64,000 nucleotides of DNA, from NCBI RefSeq assembly GCF_014647895.1, contig NZ_BMQB01000007.1, positions 1-64,000 of the forward strand, given 5' to 3'. Below are positions 26,173 through 34,541 of the stretch, one piece after another (positions within the stretch are counted from its first letter, which is position 1; each line of letters begins with the position of its first letter). The translations under genes were made by a program, and so were the position numbers. The notes under the pieces are model-generated. The model searched no databases, had not been told where the DNA came from, and worked only from the letters and a program-made list of their open reading frames with translations. This stretch comes from Pilimelia anulata. GTDB lineage: Bacteria; Actinomycetota; Actinomycetes; Mycobacteriales; Micromonosporaceae.

Positions 26173-27348
26173 ATGACAGTCGACGCCGCCTCCGTCATGG
26201 GGCTGTTCCCCGCCGTACCGCGACTGCTCGCCCTCGGCGAGCCCACCCACGTCGACGGCACCCTGCTCGACGTGCGCAACGACCTGTTCCGGCAGCTCGT
26301 CGAGCGGCACGGGTACCGGACGATCGCCCTCGAGACCGACTGCCTGATGGGCCTGGTGGTGGACGACTTCGTCACCGGCGGAGCGGGCACGCTCGACGAC
26401 GTCATGCGGCGCGGCCTCAGCCACGGGTGGGGCGCGTACGCCGGCAACCGCGCGCTGGTCCGCTGGATGCGCGCCCACAACGCGGGCCGGCCCGCCGCCG
26501 AGCGGGTGCGGTTCGCCGGGTTCGACGGGCCGCTGGAGATCACCGGTGCCGCGAGCCCGCGGCAGGCCCTCACCGCGCTGCACGCCCACCTCGCCGCCCG
26601 GCTCGACGCCGACCTGCTGCCCTGTACCGCCGCGGCGCTCGACGGGCTGCTCGGCGCCGACGACCGGTGGACCGACCCCGCGGCGATGCGGGACCCGGCC
26701 CGGTCCGTCGGGCGGACCGCCGACGCCGCGCGGCTCCGGCTGCTCGCCGACGACCTGGTCGCGCTGCTCGACGCGCAGGCCCCGCGTCTGGTCGCGGCCG
26801 CGGCGCCGGGGGAGCGGGAGCGGTCGCTGCTGTACGGCCGCACCGCCACCGGGCTGCTGCGGTACCACTTCTGGCTGGCCGACCCGTCGCCGAACCGGCT
26901 GGTGCGGCTGCTCGGCGTCCGGGACTCGATGATGGCCGCCAACCTGCTCGCCCTCGCCGAGCGGGGGCCGACGCTGGTCAACGCCCACAACAGCCACCTC
27001 CAGCGGGACGAGAGCAGCATGCGGATGGACGGGCAGCCGCTGCGCTGGTGGAGCGCCGGCGCGATCGCCGCCACCCGCCTCGGCCCGGCGTACGCCTTCC
27101 TGGCCACGGCCGTCGGCACGCTGCGCGACCACGGGGTCGGCGCGCCGCCCGCGGACACCGTCGAGGGGCTGCTGTACGCGCTCCCGGACGACCGCCGCCT
27201 GGTCGACCCCGGCGAGCTGGCCGCCGTCCTCGGCGACACCGCGCCGGCCGCGCGCGTCTCCCCCTGGCACGGCTACGCCCCGCTGGACCCGGCGCACCTG
27301 GCCAACCACGACGGGATCGTGTTCGTCAAGGACGCCCGGCGCGACTGA
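26173..27348 (+). CDS. Erythromycin esterase family protein
   Basis: A 391-residue cytoplasmic protein of the EreA/EreB-like superfamily. The family blocks are LLALGEPTHVDGTLLDVRND (first conserved Glu and His, about 17-36), RTIALETDCLMGLVVDDFVT, GLSHGWGAYAGNRALVRWMR and TLVNAHNSHLQRDESSMRMD (late His). Genuine Ere enzymes hydrolyse the macrolide lactone, but most members act on unknown esters, so resistance is only a possibility. Together with the divergent double-MerR gene and the shared palindrome it forms a compact regulator-enzyme pair. Confidence 0.88.
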   Translation: MTVDAASVMGLFPAVPRLLALGEPTHVDGTLLDVRNDLFRQLVERHGYRTIALETDCLMGLVVDDFVTGGAGTLDDVMRRGLSHGWGAYAGNRALVRWMRAHNAGRPAAERVRFAGFDGPLEITGAASPRQALTALHAHLAARLDADLLPCTAAALDGLLGADDRWTDPAAMRDPARSVGRTADAARLRLLADDLVALLDAQAPRLVAAAAPGERERSLLYGRTATGLLRYHFWLADPSPNRLVRLLGVRDSMMAANLLALAERGPTLVNAHNSHLQRDESSMRMDGQPLRWWSAGAIAATRLGPAYAFLATAVGTLRDHGVGAPPADTVEGLLYALPDDRRLVDPGELAAVLGDTAPAARVSPWHGYAPLDPAHLANHDGIVFVKDARRD

Positions 27349-27438
27349 AATCGGCGGCCCGCCCACCGACCGGCGCGATGACCCCGGGTGGCGCTGCCCG
27401 GATCCCCGGTCCTCGCCGACACCCGCGGGCATCGACCG

Positions 27439-28060
27439 GTGTCGCCGCCGGAGAATCGCCGGAGGGAGTTCTTCTGCTACCACCGGGACCGGCGCGACTC
27501 CCCGGCGCTGCGCGCGGCGCTGCTCGAACAGCACGGGTCCTACATGGACGCCTTCGCGATGGTGGCCCGCGGCCCGACCCTCGCCGCGGACGGGGTCACG
27601 CCGACCGGCAGCGTGCACATCGTCGACGTCCCGGATGTCGCGGCCGCCCGCGCCTTCGCCCTCGACGGGCCCGACTACCGGGCCGGCGTGTACCGCGACG
27701 TCCTGCTGCGCCGCCGGCGCAACCTGCTCGGCCGCACCATGTGGGAGTTCCCCGGCGACCCGGACGGCGACCGGTACCTGGTCCTCGGCCGAGCCGCGGC
27801 CCGCGACGGCCGCGACCGCCCCGGACCGGGACGACCTGATCGCGTACGGGCCGCTGCTCTCCGACGACGGCGCCACCCGCCCGGGCACGGCGGCGCTGCT
27901 GCGGGCGCCGGACCCCGCCCGCGCCCTGCTCACCCCGGACCGGTACGCGGAGATCGAGGTGCGCCGGTGGACGTTCGGCGGCCGGCGTCCCCGAGATATC
28001 AGCCCGGCGGCCGGCCGGCCGCGCGGTAGCGCCCCGGGCTCGTCCCGGCGTACCGCTTGA
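27439..28060 (+). pseudogene. YciI-like (YCII-related) protein with a frameshift
   Basis: The first frame reads REFFCYHRDRRDSPALRAAL, MVARGPTLAADGVTPTGSVH and NLLGRTMWEFPGDPDGDRYL. After a shift near 27810-27830 the second half continues as DRDDLIAYGPLLSDDGATRP and DRYAEIEVRRWTFGGRR. This is a two-module YCII-like protein, a small alpha-beta fold of uncertain enzymatic role. The start is taken at GTG 27439. After GGRR the frame runs on into the antisense of the AraC gene, so the natural stop is also lost. It is a recent pseudogene or a sequence error. Confidence 0.65.
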
Positions 28061-28931
28061 ACGCCCGGCCGAACGCGAACGGCGAGTCGTACCCCACCTG
28101 CCGCGCCACCGCGTCCAGGGTGGCCGTGCCGGCGCGCAGGAGCTGCTGGGCCCGCAGCATCCGCCACTGGGTCAGGTAGGCCAGCGGCGGCTCGCCGACC
28201 AGCGCGCCGAACCGCCGGGAGAACGCCGCCCGGGACAGCCCGGCCACCCCGGCCAGCCCGGCGACGGTCCAGCCGCGCGCCGGCTCGGCGTGCATCGCGG
28301 CCAGGGCGCGGCCGACGGCCGGGTCGGCCAGCGCGGCGAGCCACTCGGGGCAGGCGTCGCGGTGCCGCTCGCACCAGCTCCGCAGCACGTACGCGAGCAT
28401 CGCGTCCACCAGCGCCCCGACGATGGCGGTGGAGCCGGGGCGCGGCTGCTCCACCTCGGCGGCGAGCAGGTCGACCGCGGCCCGCAGGCCGGGGTGGCTG
28501 CCCCGGCTCGCCGGGATGTGCATCACGGCCGGCAGCGCGCGCAGCATGGGGTGCGGCGGGACGGCCCGGTCCAGCAGGTAGGCGCCGCAGAGCATGGCGG
28601 TGGCCGCGCCCGCGCCGCCGAGCCGCACGGACGTGCCCGCGCTGTCCGCGGGGTGCCGCTCGGCCAGCCGGATCCGGTCGGCGGGTGCGGTGTGCGGGTC
28701 GTCGCCCACCGTGTGCGCGGTGCCGTGCGGCAGCAGGACCACGTCCCCGACATCCAGCCGCAGCGGCGCGGCGCCGGCCGCGGTGAGCCACGCCGAACCC
28801 TGGAGCAGTACGTGGAACTGCGCCGCGCCCGGCTCGTCGAGCCGGATGGCCCACGGCGCGCGCCCCACCGTCAGGGCCGAGACCGGCCGCCCGACCTGGG
28901 CGGCCGCCAGCACCTCGCTGAGCGCGTCCAC
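27999..28931 (-). CDS. AraC-family transcriptional regulator
   Basis: A 310-residue protein. The N-terminal cupin-type sensor (about 15-190) includes FHVLLQGSAWLTAAGAAPLR and VGDVVLLPHGTAHTVGDD. The C-terminal double helix-turn-helix (about 215-305) is VAGLAGVAGLSRAAFSRRFG plus DAVARQVGYDSPFAFGRAFK with the family ending YAGTSPGRYR. The start is GTG 28931. The NmrA-like gene remnant runs divergently from the same spacer, a common pairing in which AraC controls the reductase. The effector is unknown. Confidence 0.92.
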   Translation of the reverse strand: MDALSEVLAAAQVGRPVSALTVGRAPWAIRLDEPGAAQFHVLLQGSAWLTAAGAAPLRLDVGDVVLLPHGTAHTVGDDPHTAPADRIRLAERHPADSAGTSVRLGGAGAATAMLCGAYLLDRAVPPHPMLRALPAVMHIPASRGSHPGLRAAVDLLAAEVEQPRPGSTAIVGALVDAMLAYVLRSWCERHRDACPEWLAALADPAVGRALAAMHAEPARGWTVAGLAGVAGLSRAAFSRRFGALVGEPPLAYLTQWRMLRAQQLLRAGTATLDAVARQVGYDSPFAFGRAFKRYAGTSPGRYRAAGRPPG

Positions 28932-28979
28932 CCCGCGACCCTACCGCGCCGCCGCGGAGACGATCGGACATCTTTCGGC

Positions 28980-29744
28980 GACCGATGGGCCTGGTACGTC
29001 TCGCCGGGGCGCTGGAAGCTGGACGCACAGCGAGCGCGAGGGAGCGACCCCGGCACCCTGGCGGGGGCGCTGCGCGGCGTCCGGCGGGCGTACCTGATCC
29101 TCCCGCAGGGCACGACGCGGCCGGCCACCCGGATCGGGGAGTTCCTCGACGCCGCCGCCGGCACCGGCCTGCGCCGGGTCGTGCTGCTGTCGGCGTACGG
29201 CGTCGACGGCGCCGAGGGCTCCGGCCTGCGCGAGGCGGAGAAGCTGGTCGAGGGCAGCGCGCTGGACTGGACGATCCTGCGCCCGAACTGGTTCCTCCAG
29301 AACTTCTCGGCGGGCTTCTTCCTGCCGCCGATCCTCGCCGCCGGCACGGTGCCCGTGCCCGCCGGGGACGGCGCGGTCAGCTTCGTGGACACCCGCGACA
29401 TCGCCGCGATCGCCGCCGAGGCGCTGACCGCCGACGGGCACGCCGGCCGCGGGTACCCGATCACCGGCCCGGCCGCGGTCACGTTCGCCGACGCGGCCGC
29501 GGCGATCTCGGCTGCCGCCGGCCGCCCGGTGCGCTACGTCGCGACCGACCCGGCGGAGACGCGCGCGGCGCTGCTGGCGGGCGGGGTGTCGGCGGAGTAC
29601 GCGGACCTGCTGCTCCTGCTCTACGCCGGCATCCGCGCCGGCCACAGCGCGCCCGTCACCGACACGGTCGAGCGCCTGCTCGGCCGCCCGGCGCGCGACC
29701 TGGCCGCCTTCGCCGCCGAGCACGCGGCGACCTGGCGCGGCTAG
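28980..29744 (+). pseudogene. NmrA-like NAD(P)-binding protein lacking its N-terminus
   Basis: Recognisable family sequence begins at GTLAGALRGVRRAYLILPQG and continues through GLRRVVLLSAYGVDGAEGSG, LDWTILRPNWFLQNFSAGFF, SFVDTRDIAAIAAEALTADG and the C-terminal end at 29744. The first 50 or so residues, which should carry the first Rossmann strand and the G-x-x-G-x-x-G dinucleotide-binding loop, are absent in every frame, and no start codon with a binding site precedes the preserved part. It is therefore best read as 5'-truncated, perhaps by a deletion next to the divergent AraC gene. Confidence 0.6.
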
Positions 29745-29844
29745 CGACGCCACCCCGTTCGATCCCGGTCCCTGTCGGTCCGGCCCCGTAGGATCATGGG
29801 GCTGACCGGTGGGGGCCGGGAACCGCGACGAACGGAGCGACCGG

Positions 29845-30306
29845 ATGAGCCGGCACGTCCAGATCACCTTCGACGCGCGGGACCCGCGCGCGCTGTCCAC
29901 GTTCTGGCGGGACGCGCTGGGCTACGTCCACCCCGCCCCGCCCGGCGTCGAGCTGCCCGACGGCGCCGACCCGCTGGCCGCGTGGGACGACTTCCTCGCG
30001 CGGATCGGCGTACCGGCGGACCAGCGCAACACGCGGTCGGCCATCGAGGACCCCGAGGAGCGCGGCCCGCGGCTGTTCTTCCAGCAGGTACCGGAGGGCA
30101 AGGCGGCCAAGAACCGCGTGCACCTCGACGTGCGGGCGGCGCCGGGGCTGGCGGGGGACGACCGGATGGCGGCGCTGGAGGCCGAGTGCGCCCGGCTGGT
30201 CGCGCTGGGGGCGACCCGGCTGCGCCGCGAGGACCCGGCCCCGCCGCTGAGCGCCGGCCACCTCGTCCTCGCCGACCCCGAGGGCAACGAGTTCTGCCTG
30301 GACTGA
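29845..30306 (+). CDS. VOC-family (glyoxalase/bleomycin-resistance-like) protein
   Basis: A 153-residue protein with the vicinal-oxygen-chelate pattern of two beta-alpha-beta-beta-beta modules. MSRHVQITFDARDPRALSTF with WRDALGY opens module one. NRVHLDVRAAP and HLVLADPEGNEFCLD close module two. The His at the start, the His in the middle and the terminal Glu are the usual metal ligands. Proteins of this length are often annotated as glyoxalases, but the substrate is not predictable. The ATG at 29845 has GGAG 8 bases upstream and fits the family start better than the upstream ATG at 29809. Confidence 0.85.
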   Translation: MSRHVQITFDARDPRALSTFWRDALGYVHPAPPGVELPDGADPLAAWDDFLARIGVPADQRNTRSAIEDPEERGPRLFFQQVPEGKAAKNRVHLDVRAAPGLAGDDRMAALEAECARLVALGATRLRREDPAPPLSAGHLVLADPEGNEFCLD

Positions 30307-30320
30307 CGCCGTCGGTCCGC

Positions 30321-31127
30321 TCAGGACTCGCGGTCGAACAGCCGCTTCGACCAGAGGTACCCGCCCAGCGCGATGACCGCGCACCAGCCGAGCGCGAGCC
30401 ACCCGTTGCGCCCGACCGGCCCGTCCAGCAGCAGGCCGCGCAGCGTCTCGATGATCGGCGTGAACGGCTGGTACTCGGCGAACCAGCGCAGCCCGGCCGG
30501 CATCGACCCGGTGGGGACGAACCCGCTGCCGAGGAACGGCAGCAGCACCAACGGCATGGGCAGGTTGCTCGCGGTCTCGACGCTCCGGCTCACCTGGCCG
30601 AGCGCGACGGCCAGCCAGGTGAGGGCGAACGCCACGACCAGCAGGAAGCCGGCCGCGGCCAGCCAGCCGAGCGGACCGGCGGTCGGCCGGAAGCCGACCA
30701 GCAGCGCCGCGCCGACCACGATCACCAGGCTGATCGCCGCCTGGATCACGCTGCCGAGGACGTGCCCGGCCAGGACCGAGACGCGGGCGATGTGCATGGT
30801 GCGGAACCGGGTGATGATGCCCTCGGTCAGGTCCATCGCGATCGAGATCGCGGTGCCCTGGACCGTGGCCGCCACGGTCATCAGGATGATCGCGGGCGCC
30901 ACGTAGTCGGCGTACGCCGCGCGCCCGCCGGCCGCGCCGGCCACCGGTCCGCCGAGCCCGGCGCCGAGCGTGCCGCCGAACACGTAGACGAACAGCAGCA
31001 GGAGCACGACCGGCATCCCGACCAGCATCAGCGTCATCGACGGGTACCGCAGCATCCGCCTGAGGTTGCGGCGCAGCATCGTCGCCGAGTCACGCAGCGG
31101 GTGGAGCCGGAGCGCCGGGGTACTCAT
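30321..31127 (-). CDS. ABC-2 type transporter permease (DrrB-like)
   Basis: A 268-residue integral membrane protein with six helices and the ABC-2 layout. A cytoplasmic N-terminus (LRRNLRRMLRYPSMTLMLVG) leads into helix one; the conserved stretch LTEGIITRFRTMHIARVSVL lies before helix three; SGFVPTGSMPAGLRWFAEYQ then PFTPIIETLRGLLL stands near the end. This matches DrrB-type drug or lipid exporters that pair with a DrrA-type ATPase, encoded 7 bases upstream. It is the last gene of a four-gene unit starting with the RHH gene at 33540. The substrate is unknown. Confidence 0.92.
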   Translation of the reverse strand: MSTPALRLHPLRDSATMLRRNLRRMLRYPSMTLMLVGMPVVLLLLFVYVFGGTLGAGLGGPVAGAAGGRAAYADYVAPAIILMTVAATVQGTAISIAMDLTEGIITRFRTMHIARVSVLAGHVLGSVIQAAISLVIVVGAALLVGFRPTAGPLGWLAAAGFLLVVAFALTWLAVALGQVSRSVETASNLPMPLVLLPFLGSGFVPTGSMPAGLRWFAEYQPFTPIIETLRGLLLDGPVGRNGWLALGWCAVIALGGYLWSKRLFDRES

Positions 31128-31134
31128 CGGCGGG

Positions 31135-32082
31135 TCACCTTCCCTCGTTCGCGGGGCCGGTCAGGGCCAGGAAGACGTCGTCCAGGTCGGGGGTGTGCAC
31201 GGACAGCCCGTCGACCTCGACGGCGCGGTCGTCCAGGCGGCCGATCAGCTCCCGCAGCGCGCGCAGGCTGCCGTCGCCGGGCACCCGCAGGGTGAGCGCG
31301 TCGTGATCGCGCGCGGCCGGGCCCAGCACCCGCAGGGCCGCGTCGAGGCGCTCCCGGTCGGCGAACCGCAGCCGGACGTGGCCGCCGGGGATGCGCCGCT
31401 TCAGCTCCTCCGCGGTCCCCTCGGCGACCACCCGGCCGCCGTGCAGGACCGCGATCCGGTCCGCCAGCTCGTCGGCCTCGGCCAGGTACTGCGTGGTCAG
31501 GAAGATGGTGACGCCGTCGGCCACCAGCTCCCGGATGATCTGCCACATGCCCCGGCGGCTGCGCGGGTCCAGCCCGGTCGTCGGCTCGTCGAGGAAGATC
31601 ACCCGCGGGCTGCCGACCAGGGTCATCGCCAGGTCGAGCCGCCGCCGCATGCCGCCGGAGTACGTCGCGGCGGGCCGGTCGCCGACGTCGGCGAGGTCGA
31701 ACCGCGCGAGCAGCCCGGCGACGCGCCGCCGGCCCCCGGCCCGGCCGAGGTGGTGCAGGTCGGCCATCAGCCGCAGGTTCTCCGCGCCGGTCAGCAGGTT
31801 GTCCACCGCGGAGAACTGGCCGGTGACGCCGATCGCGGCGCGGACCGCGGCGGGCTCGCGGGCGGGGTCGTGCCCGGCGACCCGGGCGGTGCCGGCGTCG
31901 GCGCCGGTCAGCGTGGACAGGATCCGGACGGTGGTGGTCTTGCCGGCGCCGTTCGCGCCGAGCAGCGAGAAGACCGTCCCCGGCGGCACGTGCAGGTCCA
32001 GGCCGTCGAGCACGACCTGCCCGCCGTACGACTTCCGCAGCCCGGTGACGGCGATCGCCGGCCGGGGTGACTGGCTGGTCAT
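31135..32082 (-). CDS. ABC transporter ATP-binding protein (DrrA-like)
   Basis: A 315-residue ATPase. Walker A is LLGANGAGKTTTVR, the Q-loop is in GVTGQFSAVDNLLTGAENLR, the signature is YSGGMRRRLDLAM, Walker B is VIFLDEPTTGLDP, and the H-loop is replaced by Gln in LTTQYLAEADELAD as in DrrA relatives. The C-terminal extension typical of daunorubicin-resistance ATPases is present. The ATG at 32082 is used because the sequence upstream is unrelated. It lies 14 bases after the DUF4097 stop and is tightly coupled to the permease gene downstream. Confidence 0.94.
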   Translation of the reverse strand: MTSQSPRPAIAVTGLRKSYGGQVVLDGLDLHVPPGTVFSLLGANGAGKTTTVRILSTLTGADAGTARVAGHDPAREPAAVRAAIGVTGQFSAVDNLLTGAENLRLMADLHHLGRAGGRRRVAGLLARFDLADVGDRPAATYSGGMRRRLDLAMTLVGSPRVIFLDEPTTGLDPRSRRGMWQIIRELVADGVTIFLTTQYLAEADELADRIAVLHGGRVVAEGTAEELKRRIPGGHVRLRFADRERLDAALRVLGPAARDHDALTLRVPGDGSLRALRELIGRLDDRAVEVDGLSVHTPDLDDVFLALTGPANEGR

Positions 32083-32096
32083 GGCTGCCTCCGGGG

Positions 32097-32942
32097 TCAG
32101 GCGCGGTGGATGGTGATGTCGCCGTACGAGGTCCGGCCGCGCACCTCGACGGTCTCGGCGGCGCCGTCGGGGCTGGCGGCGTTCTCCAGCAGGTTGCGCA
32201 CGTGGCCGAAGCTGGTGTTCACCTCCAGCCAGGCGGCGGTGCCCGCGGCGATGCCGACGTCCAGGTCGCCCATGGCGGTGCCGAGCGCGACCGAGCCGCG
32301 GACCACCTCGCCGACGCGGACGCTGCCGTTGGACGTCTTCGCGTCGACGCCGGCGCCGGCCCGCTCGATGCGGATGTCGCCGTTGGCCGCGCGCACCCGC
32401 ACGTCGCCGGCGACCGCCCCGATCGCGGTGTCGCCGTTGGAGTTCTTGACCACCGCGGCGCCCTCGACCCCGCCGATCCGGATCCGGCCGGACCCGGTGG
32501 AGACCTCGGCGTCGCCCGCGACGCCGTCGGCGGTGACGTGGCCGGCCGAGGTGTCCAGGCGCAGCGGCCCGGTCCGTTCGAGCCAGAAGTGCCCGGCGGA
32601 CGTCCGGAGCCGGCACTCGCCGAGCCGGCCGGTGCCGCGGACGTCGCCCACCTGCAACTCGACGGACACCCCGGAGCCGCTGGGCAGGGCGATGGCCACG
32701 TCGACCGACCTGGTCCTGCGGGAGAAGTCGAAGGCGCGCCCCTTCGGCCCGACGACCCGCAGCAGGCCGTTGGTGAAGTCGACGCGGACCTGCGCGGCGG
32801 CCGCCACGTCGGACTCGTCGGCGGGGTCGCTCGGGCGGATGTCGACGACGGTGTCGGTACGGTCGCTCGCGGCGATCCGCACCTCGCCGACGCTGAGTTC
32901 GACGGTGACGGAAATCGGTTCGGGCGTGGCGAAATCGGGCAT
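32097..32942 (-). CDS. DUF4097-family beta-repeat protein
   Basis: A 281-residue protein made of regular short beta repeats: RTSAGHFWLERTGPLRLDTS, AGHVTADGVAGDAEVSTGSG, VVKNSNGDTAIGAVAGDVRV, RAANGDIRIERAGAGVDAKT, SFGHVRNLLENA. The recurring G-D/H-x-x-x pattern is typical of DUF4097 (adhesin-like beta-helix) proteins. There is no signal peptide, so it probably acts in the cytoplasm, possibly with the ABC transporter encoded downstream. The ATG at 32942 has GGGGA at a good distance; ATGs at 32957-32960 are alternatives. It is the second gene of the RHH-DUF4097-ABC unit; its molecular role is unknown. Confidence 0.82.
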   Translation of the reverse strand: MPDFATPEPISVTVELSVGEVRIAASDRTDTVVDIRPSDPADESDVAAAAQVRVDFTNGLLRVVGPKGRAFDFSRRTRSVDVAIALPSGSGVSVELQVGDVRGTGRLGECRLRTSAGHFWLERTGPLRLDTSAGHVTADGVAGDAEVSTGSGRIRIGGVEGAAVVKNSNGDTAIGAVAGDVRVRAANGDIRIERAGAGVDAKTSNGSVRVGEVVRGSVALGTAMGDLDVGIAAGTAAWLEVNTSFGHVRNLLENAASPDGAAETVEVRGRTSYGDITIHRA

Positions 32943-33018
32943 GGCGAATCCCCGCATCATGAGTGGGTGAGATCGTCCCCGCGGACCGGGGACGTGACGG
33001 AAAGGGCGTGCGGTACGG

Positions 33019-33540
33019 CTAGCGCACCCAGCCGGTGAACCGCTGCCGGGCGCGTTTCCCGCTGGCCGGCAGCGGGCCCCGCTGGTCCCGCTCGGACCGC
33101 TGCAGGGCGGTGGCGGCCGACCGGACCAGCCAGGCGTTGACCGACCGCCCCTCGCCGGCCGCGGCCTCCTCGATCGCGGCCTTGAGCTGCTCCGGCAGGC
33201 GGACGTTGATCCGCGCGGCGGGGCCGTCCCCGTCGATCGGTGGATCGCTGTCCGCCGCCCCGGCGGCGTCGCCGGGGTCCGGGTCGAGCGGCTCGGCGGA
33301 CGGCAGGGCCACGACGAAGCTCGGGTCGCGGCCGCGCAGGCGCAGCTCGACCGAGCCCGGGGCCAAATCCCGGGTGATCTCGTCGGCGGCGGCCGACAGC
33401 GCGTCCAGCAGGGCCATCCGGATCGCCGACTCGAGCGAGCCGGTCAGGCGTTCGACCAGCGCGCGCGCCTCGTCCCCGCCGGCTTCGGCGAGCGTGGCGA
33501 ACTCACGGCCGAGGTTGTTCACATACGGGGTCAGGTCCAT
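33019..33540 (-). CDS. Ribbon-helix-helix (HicB/CopG-like) regulator
   Basis: A 173-residue protein. The N-terminal alpha-helical part (MDLTPYVNNLGREFATLAEA) is of unknown fold. The C-terminal RHH DNA-binding segment is ARINVRLPEQLKAAIEEAAA then GEGRSVNAWLVRSAATAL (about residues 115-152). It ends in a basic tail. It heads a unit with DUF4097 and an ABC transporter. The start ATG at 33540 overlaps the first of three TGGCAC half-sites, so autoregulation is likely and the mRNA may be leaderless, since no Shine-Dalgarno sequence is seen. No toxin gene is adjacent, so it is unlikely to be an antitoxin here. Confidence 0.8.
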   Translation of the reverse strand: MDLTPYVNNLGREFATLAEAGGDEARALVERLTGSLESAIRMALLDALSAAADEITRDLAPGSVELRLRGRDPSFVVALPSAEPLDPDPGDAAGAADSDPPIDGDGPAARINVRLPEQLKAAIEEAAAGEGRSVNAWLVRSAATALQRSERDQRGPLPASGKRARQRFTGWVR

Positions 33541-33601
33541 GGCACCATGATGGCACACTCGTGGCACCACGACAAGGCCAAGTTGGCTCAGTTTGGTGCC
33601 A
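33540..33601. promoter_or_regulatory. Tandem operator half-sites upstream of the RHH gene
   Basis: TGGCAC occurs at 33540, 33551 and 33562, an exact 11-base period, and an inverted copy GTGCCA is at 33596. Helically phased direct half-sites are what RHH dimers bind cooperatively. The array overlaps the start codon and presumed promoter of the RHH gene, consistent with autorepression. Confidence 0.6.
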
Positions 33602-33978
33602 CGCGGCGCGTTGCTGGGTCAGCCGGGGTGATGGCGGCGCGGTGGCGCTGCGTCCGGTACAGGAGCCGGGCGCCGTGCAGGGCGAGGTTCACCGCCGCCG
33701 GGCCGTAGTAGACGAGCCGGAACGCGGGTCCGGACAGGGCGTTGCGGGCGGCCGGCGGAACGAACAGCGAGACCGCCCCATCGCCGGTGGTGCCGTCGAC
33801 TGTGGATGATGCGGTACGGAGGAGCCACGGGAGTGTGGCCGGGTACCCGATGCCCGCCGGCGGGTGCTGTGCGAACCTTCGCGTGTTCGAGCGGCGGGCA
33901 CGGGGTGGGCAGGTGACGATCGGTCGCCGCGCGGCCGGTGGGCCGTCGTACCGTCGGCTCGCCATCGGGGAGCAGTAC
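33602..33978. other. Spacer between RHH operator and secreted-protein gene
   Basis: No confident gene. A minus-strand frame (33588 to about 33790) reads VPPAARNALSGPAFRLVYYG then PAAVNLALHGARLLYRTQRH and looks somewhat protein-like, but it has no clear start or family. The promoter of the gene at 33979 should lie in the right half. Confidence 0.3.
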
Positions 33979-34407
33979 ATGATCAAGCGCATCGTCCCGG
34001 CCGCCCTCGCGGCCACGGCCCTCGTCGCGTCGGTCGCGGCGCCGGCCGCCGCCCGCCCCGCGACGACCTTCCAGCTCCAGCAGGGATCGAACACGCTGTC
34101 GGGTACGTACCACATGGTCGCCGACCCGCAGTACAAGACCTGGACGATCGACTACCACCACAAGGTCAACGACGGTTGCAGCGGCCTGTTCTACAGCGAG
34201 CGCTGGCAGGCGCCGCCGGAGGACTACGGCCAGCCGCCGGGGCCGCACCCGTTCTGCGCCCCCGCCTCCGCGAAGATCGAGGGCGTGATCATCCAGTTGG
34301 CCGCGCGGAACTACTACATCCCCGGCCTGATCCTGTGCCGGTCCGCCACCCTGCCGGTGGTACCGAGCGCCGCCAACTGCACCGCCCCGCGCGCCCTCAC
34401 GGTGTGA
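33979..34407 (+). CDS. Small secreted protein, unknown function
   Basis: A 142-residue exported protein. The signal peptide MIKRIVPAALAATALVASVA plus APAAA ends near residue 26. The mature protein (FQLQQGSNTLSGTYHMVADP, WTIDYHHKVNDGCSGLFYSE, HPFCAPASAKIEGVIIQLAA) has four cysteines, enough for two disulphides, and looks all-beta. The ATG at 33979 follows GGGGAG with a 7-base gap, which settles the start. It is monocistronic. No family is recognised. Confidence 0.7.
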   Translation: MIKRIVPAALAATALVASVAAPAAARPATTFQLQQGSNTLSGTYHMVADPQYKTWTIDYHHKVNDGCSGLFYSERWQAPPEDYGQPPGPHPFCAPASAKIEGVIIQLAARNYYIPGLILCRSATLPVVPSAANCTAPRALTV

Positions 34408-34541
34408 CCGACCACCCGCGGCGCCGGCCCGTCCGCGCCGGTGCCGCGGTCAGCCGTCGGCGGCGTCGGCGGGTATCGCGGGGTCGGGGGAGCGCATACG
34501 CTCACCTCGGCCCCGATCGATGTCCGTAAGGAGACCCGACC

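Noticed and set aside
26173..27348. Proven macrolide resistance gene
   Set aside because: Membership in the erythromycin-esterase superfamily does not show macrolide hydrolysis; most members have unknown substrates.
33019..33540. HicA/HicB toxin-antitoxin pair
   Set aside because: The RHH protein is HicB/CopG-like, but no small HicA-type toxin gene is adjacent; the neighbours are DUF4097 and an ABC exporter.
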